Positions 1 through 12,216 are shown, counted from the stretch's first letter. The stretch: 64,000 bases of DNA from Rhodosporidiobolus odoratus (GCA_034387635.1 JAOANU010000001.1:1302001-1366000), one strand, 5' to 3'. Notes: generated from the sequence alone by a model not told the origin. A program made the numbers and translations.

Positions 1-3000
1 ACCTCATCTCTGCCAGCCGTAACGCACTCGCACAGGTTCCAACCTGGAGACAGAGACCTCCAATCCTTCTCATCTCCACTCTCAAGGCTACCATCGCACT
101 CTGCCTCTTGCACATTCTTTGCTTTACAGACAGGTCCGTCTTCTTTTCTCTATTCCCTCGCTCAACCTTGCTCTGTCACTCTTTGCTGACCCCCGCCACC
201 GCAGATTCGCCTTACTCAACCCTTACCCTGTCGCACTCAATGGCGCTGTTCTAGTGGTCGTGGGAGCCTACCCCGGAGGGACCATGGGCAAATGCTTTCA
301 GGCTCTCATCCTCGGAGGCGCTGGACTCGGACTGGGCACGTTCGTCTACGCCCTACTGGGCTGGTCAAGTACGTTCAGTGTCCTTTTTTATCCGACACGG
401 CCCCGTCAGCGAGCCTTGCTGCAACACTGACCTGCTCCTGCTCCCTTCCCCACCTACCTTCGCGACAGGCGGCTCTCCCACCGGTCAAGGCTTCATTTTC
501 GCCATCTACGTCTACCTCTCCGCACTCGTTCGCTACGGCGGTCCCAAGTACATTAGCTTTTACCTGTACGGCGTCATCTTTGCCTTTAACGGGATTTATG
601 GCTCCATCTCGATCGGAGGGTTTGACAAGCAGTTCTTCTTGGCCAACTTCGAGGTACATGCTGTCTCTCGCCTTCCTGCTTGCAGTCGAGACTGACCCAA
701 TTCCGAACAGGCTTATGCTTGGGGAATGGCTATTGCCCTCGGGGTTAACCTGATCGTGCTCCCCGTCACAAGCGAGCAGGAGCTCCGGAGGCTGCTCGTC
801 ACGTCGTTGCAGCACGTCTCTACACTCGCTCATCTGACGTGCAAGACATATGCAAAGGAGATCGATGAAGACGAAGTGGTGCGTCTTGTTTCTACTTCTG
901 CACAAGCCTGTCTTCCGCATTCTGTTCGACCTTTCTATCTTATGCTATACTGACGACGCGCACCGTCACAGGAAGTCCGTCAAGTCCTCGTCAAAACCAT
1001 CCGAAGCGACTACCTCTCCCTCACCTCGCGCCTCGAAGAAACTTCCTTCGAAATCCTCTACACCCGCTACTCTCTCAAGCACTATTTTGACATGATCCGC
1101 ATCGTTCAAGGCCTCCAACAAGCCCTTACCACTTCCTCCTCGGCCCTCGACCTGATCGACGAACTAGATCCCTCGGGCGTCAACGTCCGTCATCTCATGG
1201 CTCGCGCCGAGACAGCTCGAACGTTTGCCAGTTTCCGACAGGGAATCGACCTCGTCATTGCCGAAATCATTGACGAGTTGGTCGGACCTTCGGTGGTCGC
1301 ACTGGATGAGAAAGAGGATACGCAATTGGCTGCGGCGGCGGGGGATCGGCAGAAACAGGAAGAGCAACCTATGGGAGAAGGGGTGGGTCATCCAGCAGGC
1401 GTGGATGCTCAGGCACCTCCAAAACTCCTCAATGGACATGCGTTGCATACTCAACCCACGACGAGCGCGGCACAGGAGAAGATGATGACCATTGCGGCGA
1501 GGCTCAAGAGGGAGGTTCAGAGGAGTGAGGATCGGCATCAGAGGATTAGAAGGGAGAGCGCGTCGAGGAGTGGGAGTATGCAGAGGTCATCGAGGGGTGG
1601 GAGTGCGAGCGCGAGTAGGAGCAGGTCGAGGATGGGTGGGAGGTCACCTTCGGTTTCTCGACCTCCTTCTGCCGAGAACTCGAGGCATGGCTCCTTTGAC
1701 CGCGGGCGAGGGTGGAGCCGTCACGCATCGGATGATATGCAGCCCAGCCAAATGCGACAGAGTGACCGGGATCTCGAGGCGCAGATGGAGGAAGAAGCGG
1801 TCGAGGACGGGGAGAGTGAGCAGCCTATCCCAGGGGAAGAAGCACTGGGAACAAATGACGCGATTACCACGGATGTTGAGAAAGCTGCGAGGATCGAAGC
1901 GGAGGAAGGCAAGGACGAGAACGTTGTGGGCGTGTTTAGGAAGGCCTGGGACTCGTTTGCGAGGGCGCAGCAGGATGCGTTAATCAGCCTGATCAAGGAT
2001 GGAGCGCTCGAAGTCGACGACGTCCTCCGGATCGAGGCTGGTATGCCGAGCATCAAGGAAATGTACGTTGATCCTGCTTTGCCCCTTTTTTCCTGCCTCA
2101 CGCTCATCCCGTCGTGCGTAAATTCCGCAGGTATGCCGACCACCTTCCGAAGGCTTGGACTTCTTCACTAATGGCTCAAACACCCCTCCAACGCCTTCGC
2201 TCTCGTGGTGAAACCGCCTCTTCCGAATCCCTCGACGTTGAAACTAGCCCAGAAGAAGTCCCCTGTTCCGAGGCGCTCACAAAATCCTACTCCCTCTTGT
2301 TCGGGCTCGGACAGCTCACCGAAGAACTCAGCGCGCTGCATGACCTTGTCACCATCTCCGCCGGGAAGAGGTTGCACTTCTTCGTGGTGCAAATGGCGGT
2401 GGCCAAGGTGAGGCGATTCTTCAAGCCCAAGAGTGAATTGAGCCTGCAAGCGGCTCTGGCAACGCTTCACGGCAAGGAGTACAAAGAGAAGAAGAAGCCC
2501 TTGATTCACTACGTCGCCGAGGCCGAATCGTGGTTCTGGCAGCAACGAAGTCTCTGTGCGCATCTTTCCCTTCTTCCATGCTTCCACACTATGCTCATAT
2601 GTCCCATGCGATGAAACAGACGCCTTCAAGGTCACCCTGGGTACAACCGTCTACACCGTCTTCGCCCTCGCGCCCTTCTTGCAAGAGCACGTCTTCCTCA
2701 AGATTGGACAAGTCTCGGCGCTCATTACCATCCTCGTCGCAATCCAGCCGACCCTTGGTGGAACGCTTACGACCTGGTTCCTACAGATTATTGGAACTGG
2801 TTCGTTGCTTCCTCGTCCTCTCACCCGTTTGCCAGCGTTCTGCTCCTTTGCAGGCTGTTTCGCCCGCTCATACGCATGAGTTGATGTGGTGCCTATCCTT
2901 TACCTTGAATGCGACGCAGGTGCGGGTGCCTTGGTCGGTCTGATCGCTCTGGAGATCTTCAAGAATGTCGGTGGCTACGCCTACAATCCGTAAGTTGTAC

Positions 3001-4457
3001 TGCCCTTCCGTCACCTCTTTCGCGTAGGAATGGAGAAGCTGACGTGCGCTTCTCGTGGTTGACCGCGACAGCTACGGCCTCGTCTGCCTCGGCGCCCTTT
3101 GGTTCGCCTTTTCCTCCCACTACTTCTACAAGTATCCTGCGCGGTACACCCAAACCCTCCTTTTCTGCACGGGCTACGGCGGTATCGTGCTACAAGAGTA
3201 CTGGTACAACGATCTACCGAGTGTCGAACGGCAGTATGATTCTCCCCCACTTCGATTCGGTACGCCTTTTCTCGCTCTGAGAAAGATAGCTAAGGAATCT
3301 CCTGCTGATCCCGTTTTCGAGTTCAAACCGTTTACCAGGCTATACTATCGCAAGTCTCGTCATCAGCATGGGTATCTCCGCAATCTTTCAGCTTCTCGTC
3401 TTCCGCCAGCCTGCCCGTCGACGTCTTCGGCTTCAGCTTGCGGACACCATGTTTGCCCTCTCGGCTTACAATGCGCTCTTCCAGGTACGCTGACTGCTGT
3501 GTGTAACTTGCTACGCGTCTGACCTCCATCATACCACAGGCCTATGTCAACCTCGTCGCCCCGCCAGATGAAGCGCCACCTCCCGCCCCGGATGCCCTCG
3601 CTCAAGTCCAACACGAGTTGACGAAGCGAGAGAACCGTATTCAGAGCTCGGTACTTGCGCTCGCACCTACGTACAGCTTTGCCGAGGTGGAACCGCAGTG
3701 GTGGAGTCCATTCAAGGGAAAGAGTACGTTTCCCTTGCTGTACCGGTCTCGCTACTTTGAGTAGAGTGTTCCTCGTGTTCAGCGAAGCTGACATCGCGCG
3801 CCTCGCAGCTCTCCTCAAGATCATTCGGTCTCAGCAGATTATCCTTGACAGGCTCAGGGAGTCTCGCACAGCTGTCGGCCTGCATGGCTTCAATCCCACC
3901 ATCCACCATGACTTTGCCAACGTCGTGCGCCCTTTCCTCCTATCCTGCTCCCATCCAGTATTCTTACCACCTTGACACCATCCAGCTCTTCCCTTATCGC
4001 CTTCATTCCCAGCGCCTCGCTCGAACCCTCTTCTACCTCGGCGCAACCTCCTTACTGGCCAAGACCCAACTCGCCCGCGATGTCCCGTCGAGCAAGCCAA
4101 CTTGGGCGAGCTTTGAGCGTGATGCGCTCGTGTTGAGCCGGAGGTTGAGCAAGCTTCCGCAAGGAGAGGAGGAACTCAAAAGGCCCGGCTTCTTGCGGTA
4201 CTGGGTAAGGATGAGCTCGTTCTCTCGAAGGTCTATCAGGCGTAACTGACGTTATGATTGTGCGCAGTTCTACTTGGTCTCGCTTGGGGCGGTCAGTAGT
4301 GAATTGGAAGACCTGGAGAAAGATTTGGGAGAGGTTCGTCTTCTTTTCTCTTTTCTCACACGAGCACCCTACCTCGTGCGGTCCTTCTGCTGACACGGAT
4401 GTGGTTATACATTAGCTCTTCGGTGACCCCGACGTGTCAAACCCGTACATATCATAG
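1..4457 (+). CDS. ArAE_2_N / DUF2421 (Bre4-like) membrane transporter, 5' partial
   Basis: Multi-exon gene entering from the left edge; no start is in the window. Joined exons give hydrophobic N-terminal segments (LKATIALCLLHILCF, then NGAVLVVVGAYPGGTMGK, and GFIFAIYVYLSALVRYGG), a long soluble acidic/Ser-Arg-rich linker (about 1450-2040), and a second membrane bundle (2630-3480) with LGTTVYTVFALAPF, SALITILVAIQPTLGGTL and GALVGLIALEIFKN. This two-bundle plan with a cytosolic middle and a DUF2421-type tail fits the fungal ER/plasma-membrane putative transporters of the aromatic-acid-exporter/FUSC class that include yeast Bre4 (brefeldin A sensitivity). The substrate is unknown. About ten introns of 55-110 nt; the one at 3925-3985 ends in a CTTGAC branch followed by CAG. 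The last short exon ends at the TAG of 4455-4457. Family assignment is good; function is inferred. Confidence 0.8.
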
Positions 4458-4674
4458 AGCTCTAACCGTTTCTATCGGCGACTTACCTCTTTCTGCCTTA
4501 TTCAACTCGCCTCGTCTTCCTCACCACGTTGTTGTCTTTTCATATGTCGCATTTGCAATCCATCGTCTTCTGTCCAGTCGCTGAATGCTTTCGAACCAAG
4601 ACTATGCAAGTTACGTTTAGATAACCGGACCAAGCTTCTCACTCTCTTGCTCTCACACCTGTCACACCCGTCGA

Positions 4675-6273
4675 ATGGCGCGAACAAAGCGAAGCAAACC
4701 GGGAGGCGCCCGAAGAGCAGCTGAAAAGCAAGCTAGGCTAGAAGCTGAAGCGGCCGCAGCTGCTGCCAGCTCAACTACCTCGACCTCATCTTCGGCACAA
4801 CTTCCATCAAACATCACCGTCGAAGACTTGTTGGTTCAGTCGGCGCAACATATCGGATCTCTCAACTACGATGAAGCCAAGAGCTATGCGGTTCAGGCGG
4901 TCAACCTTGCGCACGAGGAGATGGAGGTCAAGAAGGATCATGAGAGCGCTCTCATGTTGAGGGATGCCTTGGAGATTCTGGGGACCGTCGAGCTGGAGCT
5001 CAATGAGCTGGAGCCTGCGCGCGAGGTACGTACTCATCCTTGCTTCAAGTCGTCGATGTCACTCACACCCTTTTTTCCGTCTGTAGCACTTCCTCTCAAC
5101 TATTCAACTCGCTTCTGCCCTCCCCGACCCCTCTCCTGCGCCGCATCTCTACCTCGCTCAACTATCTCACACCCCGCAAGAAGCACTCCGGCACTTTGCC
5201 TCTGCCTTGACCATCTTTCAAGAAAAGCTCAAGGCGATTGAGCAGGCCAAGCTGGGTGGGGATGGAGGAGCTGGGAATGCAGAGGAGGCGGAGGATGAAG
5301 GTGAGATCAGGAGGAGTGCGAGTAGGGCACTGGTTGGAATGACGGAGCTATATTTGACGGATCTTTGGTACGCAGTTCTTCCCATCTTCTTTTCATCATC
5401 CTCCCGGCCCCTTCCCTTTTCGAGGCTGATGTTCCAAGTCGCGTATAGCTTCGAACCGGACGCGGAACAGCACTGTGAAAAGTACCTCGCTCAGGCGGCA
5501 GAGCTGGACCCTACAGATGCCGAGGTGTATCAGGTATGTTTGTTCGGCTCTTCCCGCCGTCCTTGACGAATTTCTGACATTGCAGTTTCGTAGACTCTCG
5601 CCTCTGTGCGACTGAGTCAACAACGGGAAGAAGATGCCAAGGCTGCCCTGAATCAGGGTTGGGAACTTTGGCGAAAACTCGACTCGGGTATGCTCCCGCC
5701 CACCACCCGCTCTCCGATCGACTGACCTTGAATGTCGTATGCAGACTCTCCTCTCTACCCTCCCGCACCCTCTCGCCTAACTTGCGCCAAACTCTTCCTC
5801 GAGCTCTCCTCCCACGTCCCCGCTCTCGAGATTCTGCACCGCCTGGAAAACGAAGACGACGAGGACAGCGAAGTGTGGTACCTGAGCGGATGGGCATGGT
5901 GGCTTCTCGGTGACGCACGAGGAGAACGACCAAAGGAGGGTGAAGAGGAAGAGGAGACGAAGGAGGAGTGCTGGAGTGAGGCCAAGCTGTGTTTGGAAAA
6001 CTATCTCAAGGTGCGTGGTGTCCTTCCTCCCTTCCCTCTCTCCCTCTCTCTAACCTTCTCGAGGCTCATCCCGGTTGCTTTGCGGACTCGCAGCTGGAAG
6101 AACGAGACCCCGCTTCTTCCGACCCGGAGCAAATGGCGCACGTCCAGGAGATCCTCGCCAAGCTAAACGCTGCGGGCATCGTCGCCAGCACTGGTGCAGA
6201 GGGAGAGACCACTGAAGGAGCTGTTGATGGCGAGTGGGAAGATGCGAGCGAGGATGAGGCGATGGAGGAATAG
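4675..6273 (+). CDS. ACL4: ACL4, assembly chaperone of ribosomal protein uL4 (TPR protein)
   Basis: Begins at ATG 4675 with the basic leader MARTKRSKPGGARRAAEKQ, followed by an Ala-rich helix, then repeated 34-residue helix pairs (for example SLNYDEAKSYAVQAVNLA and ALEILGTVELELNELEPARE), a run ending in SEVWYLSGWAWWLLGDA, and an extremely acidic C-terminus (GEWEDASEDEAMEE). Basic N-terminus, TPR superhelix and acidic tail are the layout of yeast Acl4, which binds the internal loop of nascent uL4 (Rpl4) and escorts it to the nucleus for 60S assembly. Six exons joined by introns of roughly 50-110 nt; stop TAG at 6271-6273. Only 217 bp separate it from the upstream transporter gene on the same strand. 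Identification rests on architecture and the conserved WYLxGW-type segment. Confidence 0.82.
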
Positions 6274-6649
6274 AGGAAAGGTGGCAGTAGCGCCGTAAAA
6301 AGCCGTCTACCTTTGCTGCGCCGGTGGTTCGTACGCGGTCACCTGCGTGCTTTACCGCAGTCGTGCGTTAAGTCTGCTGCTGAAATGCCCTGGACATCGT
6401 AGTCGGGCAACATTGGCAGCAGTGTTCGTTTTTCGCTGGCTACGAGGAATACTGAGCTACCGTCAATCACCACTCACGACCTATGTAGCCCGCGGAGATG
6501 CGTCGTGTTGGCGGTATAGTAGAATTGGCAGACAGGTATCGCATGGCAGAGAGCAGGCCAGAATGCTCGCTTCTTCGAGATCGTCGCGTCCTCTTTCTTC
6601 TCGACCTCGTTCGCTCACCTCGTCCAGCTGCTGTGCGGCTGCCAGGATC
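6274..6649. other. intergenic, no gene seen
   Basis: 376 bp between the ACL4 stop and the ATG of the SRA gene. It must hold the ACL4 3' end and the promoter/leader of the next gene. I see no RNA gene or repeat in it. Confidence 0.6.
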
Positions 6650-8405
6650 ATGTCGTTCGACTTTAGCGCGTTCAGGTTCGTCTGCTATCCTCGCCTCTGA
6701 TGGCCCCATCGAGCTGACCCGTCGCTCAACATGGTCGTCTAATACGGCAGGAGTGGAATTGCTACCAAGAACGCTCAACTACTCGAGGGACTCGACATCA
6801 AACTTCCAACTGCCGCTCCTGCTGTCTCTCCCACGAAGAAGAAAGCGCCCGCCAAACCAAAACCACCAAAGCCAAAGCCTCAACCTCGTGCGACAGACGC
6901 AAGTGCTCAAGAGTTGATCGACGACAGGGAGAAGCGAGGTCTGAGATCCTCGGCTAGGGTCAGGGATAGTCTGCTCGCCCCGAAGGAGAAAGAGAAGCTG
7001 GTCGAACTGGCTAGCGATGATGAGGAGGAAGGAGGATACTTTGAAGGAGGGAGAAAGGTTCGCACCGAAAAGGGTTACGGCACGTTGCTCCCTTCTTCTG
7101 ACTTCTGCCCCCGCACGCTGACGGCCTTTATGCCCCGTCCCTGCACGCCCTCCGTATTGCCGGCTGCTCTATTCTTTCTGTCTTTTCTCTCCTCTGCTTC
7201 GACTTACGAAACCCCAGCCCCCGAAAAGGTTGGCAAGCGTCTCTACAACCCTAAACGCTACGGTGCTATTCCCGGTATTCGTCCCGGACAGCACTACGAC
7301 TTCCGCACTGAGGCTTCCACGGCGAGTATCCATGCTCCCGTGGTTGCGGGTATCGCTGCTGGTCAGCAGGGGTGCTACTCGATTTGCGTATCAGGTGCGT
7401 CCAGTATCATCCCCTATCCCGCTGCTAGACCCGTGGTTGACCTGCGCCGTCGTCTTTCCCTCCTGTTTTCTTTCCGTATCGCCCGTCGTCGTGATTCTTC
7501 GGACATCGACATCACCTGGTCATACACCTGCTCTCAGGCGGCTACGATGGAGATGTCGACCTCGGTGAACGTCTGACCTACTCTGGCAGTGGCGGACGCG
7601 ACCTCAAGGGGTGAGCGACGCGGTTTGCCTCTTTTTTTTTTTCCAATTGCAGCCTGTTGATCCTTCCTCTGCCACGATGTGCCAGTACCGCCACCAATCG
7701 CAAGAACCTTCGCACCGCCGCTCAGTCCTTCGACCAATCTTGGGAGACCCCCCTCAATGCGTCCCTCCTCCGCTCCGTCAAATCGCAGAAACCGATCCGG
7801 GTAATGCGAGGTTACAAGGGGAAGAGTTGCTATGCCCCTGTTGAGGGCTACCGTTACGATGGGTTGTATGTCGCGGCTAAGGTACGTACTTGCCGGGTCC
7901 TCCACAGTAAGTATGGAATGCTTACCTGCGCTCCTTGGCGCGCAGGCATGGCAAGACGATAACGATCAAGGGTTGAAGATCTGCCGGGTGGCGCTGGTTC
8001 GTCTACCTGGGCAAGGACCTATCCCTATCCAGCCTGGAAGGGAAAAGGAAGCTGGAGAGGCACTTCCTGCCGCAGCTCTGGTTCGTTTCTCTTTTAACCT
8101 CTTCCCGCACTGAACCCTGCATCGTGCCCAGTCAGCCACTTGCTGCTCTCTCGAGTCTCGATAGCAAAGCGGGATACTGACGGGCTCGTTGACAGGATGA
8201 GGGCGTGACTGGATCGTCCTCCTCTTCCGCCCAGTCCGACGAGGCTTCAACTCCTGCTACCTCTCCTGAACACGCCGAGCCGAAGCGCAAAACCGCTGCA
8301 CCCAAGCGCAAGCGTGCCTCGACCGTCACAAGTAAGGAGAAGGCAGCGGACGTCGACTCCGCCGACGCGCCTCCAAAGCGTCGCCGTTCCGCTCGTTTCG
8401 CTTGA
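6650..8405 (+). CDS. SRA-YDG domain protein (modified-cytosine DNA reader)
   Basis: First exon is only 26 nt (6650-6675, MSFDFSAFR). The N-terminal ~110 residues are Lys/Pro-rich and disordered. From about residue 118 to 275 lies a full SRA-YDG fold: GAIPGIRPGQHYDFR, HAPVVAGIAAG, GGYDGDVDLGERLTYSGSGG, AAQSFDQSWETPLN, IRVMRGYKGKSCYAPVEGY, RYDGLYVAAKAW and VALVRLPGQ. In UHRF1/SUVH proteins this fold flips out and binds 5-methyl- or hydroxymethyl-cytosine. No RING, PHD, TUDOR or SET domain accompanies it; the tail is Ser-rich with Lys/Arg patches (KRKTAAPKRKR, PPKRRRSARFA) that look like nuclear localisation signals. A role as a minimal nuclear DNA-methylation reader is inferred. It is convergent with the HVA1-KGG gene, 155 bp between stops. 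Confidence 0.9.
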
Positions 8406-8560
8406 TGTATCGTTGCAGCCATTCTTCCCGCTCTCTCTGTGTCCTCGAGTCAGTATCGGTCGTTGTAGTGTGATTACTTCCTTTGTTACGTGTCGGAACT
8501 ATACAAGTCATTTACTACCTCTACAACCGAGGCGCCATCGTCTGGAGAGAGACCAGCGTT

Positions 8561-10688
8561 TTAGGCAGTCTTAGCCTTCTTCTTGGGCGGGGCAGAGGTC
8601 TTGCCGCTCTTCTTGCCGCCCTTCTACTCGAGAGACGAAAGGGAATGCATCAATATCAAGTCGGACCTGAGAGTGAGGAAAGAAGGAAAAGCGACGCACC
8701 CTTCCACCCTCACGCTGGTTCTTCTTTGCCTGAGACTCACCCTCTTCACCGGCGTCATCGCTAAAGTCCTCGTCCTCCTCCACCTCTTCCTCCTCAGCAT
8801 CGTCGAGCTCCTCATCGTCATCATCGGTGACCTTCTTCTTGCTAGCTGCCGAACGCGAGGGCTGCTTGCGAGCCGGCTCGGAAGGCTCCTTGCGCTTTGC
8901 AGGGGCGGTCTTGTTGGTGCCGCGCTTGGCGTTGGTCTGTGAGCGAAGAGGAACCGGTCAACGATCGAGCAACTGGGCGTGGTGAGAAGAAACGAGAACG
9001 CACAATAGTAGCGCCCTTCTTTCCTCCCTCGCTCTGCTTTTGCTTGGCCGACTTCTCGTCATCGTTTTCACCTTCGCCGTCTTCCTCGACAACCTCCTCG
9101 ACAACCTCAGCGTCTTCCATCTCGGCGTCGCCGTTCTCGTCCTTCTTGTCGGAGGAGTCGGCGCCGCGCTTGCCGTTGGTCTGAGCGGGAGAGATCGATG
9201 AAGAACGGGATGGGTTAGTTTCCCGTTCGGAGAGAGGGAAGGAGGCTCGGAACCAGTACGCACGATAGCAGCACCCTTCTTGCCTCCCTCGCTCATCTTT
9301 TGGCGAGCGGACTTGCTGTCGTGACCGTCCGTCTCCTTCCCGTCAGCCGACGTAGATTTGTCCTCGCCGTCAGCCTTCGAGTCCTTGTCGACACCGCGCT
9401 TGGCGTTGGTCTGCGTGCAAGCGACTCAGTCAGCACTTGCGCAGATCGATGAACGAGGGAGGCGAGCATACAATCGCAGCGCCCTTTTTGCCGCCTTCAC
9501 TCTGCTTCTGCTTGACAGACTTCTCCTTGTCGTCACCGGCCTCCTCGTTGTCGCTCTCGACGGGGGAGAGTTCGAGGTCCTCGTCGTCGCCCTGTTGCTC
9601 CTGCGCCGACATCAAGTGTCAGCTATGTCGCAACAGGAAGAGGCAGCGAGAGTGACGTACCTTGGCATTGCCGGCCTTGCGCTGGGTAGCCTTGCCGCCC
9701 TTCTTGCCTCCCTCGCTCATCTTCTGGCGAGCAGACTTGCTGTCGTGACCGTCGGTCTCCTTCTCGTCGGCAGAGGCGGACTTGTCGTCGTCATCTTGTT
9801 GCTCCTGTGTGCAGTGAACCGATGAGCCGACGTTCATAGTAAGGAAAGAGGAAAGAGGGAACAAACGAGACGAACCTGAGCGTTGCCGTTCTTCTGCTGA
9901 GTGGCCTTTCCACCCTTGCGGCCACCCTCACGTTGCGCCTTCTTGGCGTCGGACTCGCCCTCGCCACCTTGCGCGGACTTGTCGGCGTCGTCCTTCTTGG
10001 GCGAAGAGGAACCGTTCTTCTCGGCGGTAGCCTTGCCGCCCTTCTGTTCAACCGAATGAGCGTGGCGTTAGCGGTGCTCAACAGCTGCGATGAAAAGGGA
10101 GAAACGCACCTTGCCGCCCTCGCTCTGCTTCTTCTTGGCCTCGCTCTCAGCGTCGTCAGCGTCCTTACCCTCGTTCTTGTCGTTAGCCTCCCGGTTGGTG
10201 CTGGGTGCCTCGCCGTCGTTCAAGTCCGCCGCCTCGTCCTTGGCGTGAGAAGTGTTGCCGCCAGTGACAGACTCGTCGACGTCGTTCAACTCTGTAGAAA
10301 TAGCGAGAGCGAGAAAAAGAGAGAGAGTGGTCAGCGAGACTGGGGGCCGGACACGGTGGAAGGGGAGGAGTGGGAATGCTCACCGTGAGCGAGCTTGATA
10401 GCCTTGTTACCCGAGCTAGCCTTGACCTCGACAGCGGGATCTTCCTCAGTTCCCTTCCTCGAAACCTCCTTGCCGTTCTTGGTAGTGATGGTGTCATGCT
10501 CGGGGACGACAGCTTCGACGGTACCCTCTGGCTGACCGCCTCCGTAGTTCCACTGTGTAAGGGAGAGAGGAGAATAAGAGGCTCGTCAGATCTGCGATCG
10601 GGAAGTGGGGGGGAGGGGTGATGAGATGAGGGAGAGGGAGACGTACGGAGACCTTCTGTCCTTCCTTGAGATCGTTGGCGTTGGTCAT
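8561..10688 (-). CDS. HVA1 TUDOR-domain protein with seven KGG stress repeats
   Basis: Start ATG at 10688-10686. The first ~65 residues form a small beta-rich domain (DLKEGQKVSWNYGGG, PEGTVEAVVPEHD, then TTKNGKEVSRKG) matching the hypervirulence-associated-protein TUDOR domain (HVA1, formerly DUF2945). The rest is very hydrophilic and carries seven copies of a motif like SARQKMSEGGKKGG, the KGG/Con-10/YciG stress-protein motif, separated by Asp/Glu/Lys-rich spacers. The tail is Lys-rich (KTSAPPKKKAKTA). Introns sit at equivalent places in neighbouring repeats, so the array grew by duplication of exon-sized units. Likely an intrinsically disordered nuclear or cytosolic stress-protective protein; the function is inferred from the repeat family. 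Stop (TAA) at 8563-8561. The next gene upstream, MTO1, is divergent at 1.5 kb. Confidence 0.85.
8600..10140 (-). repeat. seven-copy KGG repeat array, exon-aligned
   Basis: Copies in protein order: SEAKKKQSEGGKKGG, SDAKKAQREGGRKGG, SKSARQKMSEGGKKGG, EKSVKQKQSEGGKKGA, SKSARQKMSEGGKKGA, EKSAKQKQSEGGKKGA, SQAKKNQREGGRKGG. Three consecutive copies have an intron at exactly the same place (after GGKKGA-A/T-I, before TN-A/G-KRG), two have it after NAQ/NAK before EQQ, and the first and last have it inside GG-K/R before KGG. The shared intron sites are direct evidence of tandem exon duplication. Confidence 0.85.
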
Positions 10689-12216
10689 GATGGAGTGAAA
10701 TAGGTGTGTGGGTTTAGTTCAGTCAAGAGTGAGAAGAGTGAGAAGAGAGAGAAAGCGAAACAAGCTGGATTCTGATCTTGAGAAGGTCGCCATCAAGTTC
10801 CCGTTCGTCATCTTGCCCGAGTCGGGGTGTCAGCCAACCATTGACGTTCTGCAGATCTCTCTGCCAGCCCATTTCATTAGCCTCGTCCTTTGACAGGGCA
10901 GATCGGAATCATCTCGCAGGACTGGCAACGCCTTCCTCCAGTTGCGATCGGAATCCGCCCGCGTCCTAGTTAATTTTGCTGTGAGTCCCCACGGCACACG
11001 CTTGAAGTACGGCGGAAGTACTGGCATAGAGCGAGATAGGCACGCCTGTGCCGGGTACACAACAACGTGAGCGGTTACTGAGAAGTTGACGCAAAAACAG
11101 GGTAGCGGATGCTCGAGCGCACCATAGATGAAAGACCGGTGGACCCGGTGACGACAAAGCGAACAGGATGTTGTAAGAAACGCGCAAGCGAGGTCGAGAG
11201 CAATCGAGAGGCAGCAGAGAAGTAGGGAAAGCGCAGCAGAGGCAGTGAAAGCAAGTTGTAAAAGGATGTCCCGTCCAGAACTACGAGCGTCGGCTGCAGT
11301 TGGCTGTCAACCCTGCTTGGCGGTAACGCCATCCGACCCTCAACTCTGCCAGACGGTGCCAAACGAGCCCCGAAAGGGACTCGCCGCTCCTCGACTTCCC
11401 GCCCGTCCGCTGTTGCTGGGAGACGCCCTTCCTGAGAAGAACGCCCAGCCAGAAGACGGAACGGGGTGCCACGATTGAAGAGCGCGTACTCTCCCACGAG
11501 CGTAACGGTGATCCACCATTCATCGAAATGATCCTCTGGGGCGAGGTGGTGGAAGACCTGACTAGCCATGGGGAAGGGGAGGGGGTAGGGGAAGGGAAGG
11601 GGCAGCAAGATGGCGGTTGCAGCACTGTCAGCAGAGGCGGGCCAGGGTGTGCAGCCGGCAGGAATCGAGTAGCCAAGCGAAGGCGATTTCAGGCAAGATG
11701 CCGTTCCTTTTCAGCAGGAGTAGGCTGGCGAGCAAGGCAGCACTGCGCAAGAAAGAACGGTCAGCAGGTAGAACCACCGGACAGTCCAGCAAAAATGAAT
11801 CCACCTCCCGGTTCGAAGGCAGCAAAGTGGAAAGGGGAAGAAAGCTCACTAGTGATATGCGGCCCGAGACCCACACAAGTAGTCGCCCGTGCTTTCGTGA
11901 CCTCATGCGGTCTCATTGCGTTGCAAAGGCGGATATTGAGTAAGCAAGTGCGAGAGGGCAAAGGAGTTTTTGTGTATGCAGATTGGCTGGGTGAGGACCG
12001 CCCAAGGTAGAGCGGGGTTGATCCCAGGGTGTGTGCATTGTAACAGAGATACTGTGCAGGCCATACATAAGGCAAATGAGCGATGTTGGCGAGAGAAGGT
12101 GGGAGCAGGAAGGAAAGAAGCGAAATCCAACTTGTCCCAGTTCTTGTAGGCGAACAGTACCGCTCATACACCTGGCTAGCTGTCTTAGAAGCAGCAGTAC
12201 AGCCTTTGAAACGGCT
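10689..12216. other. intergenic between divergent genes, no confident gene
   Basis: 1.5 kb between the starts of HVA1-KGG (minus) and MTO1 (plus). It holds both promoters. Open frames exist on the minus strand (up to 177 codons at 11608-11075) but none shows a recognisable domain or a coherent exon chain. A G-rich run lies at 11570-11602. Confidence 0.5.
11570..11602 (+). other. candidate G-quadruplex motif
   Basis: Six G-runs of 3-5 residues separated by only one or two A/T bases within 33 nt. This exceeds the usual four-run quadruplex rule. It lies in the divergent promoter region of HVA1-KGG and MTO1, about 650 bp upstream of the MTO1 start. Confidence 0.6.

Noticed and set aside
3925..3958. 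A 34-nt intron in the first transporter gene
   Set aside because: A 61-nt alternative ending at 3985 keeps the frame and has a proper CTTGAC branch site.
8583..9825. Several Leu/Val-rich plus-strand frames
   Set aside because: They are the complement of the Lys/Glu/Asp-rich HVA1-KGG exons and look like membrane proteins only for that reason.
11075..11608. Minus-strand open frame of 177 codons
   Set aside because: No domain, Arg/Ser/Leu composition of a GC-rich shadow frame, and no exon chain that extends it.
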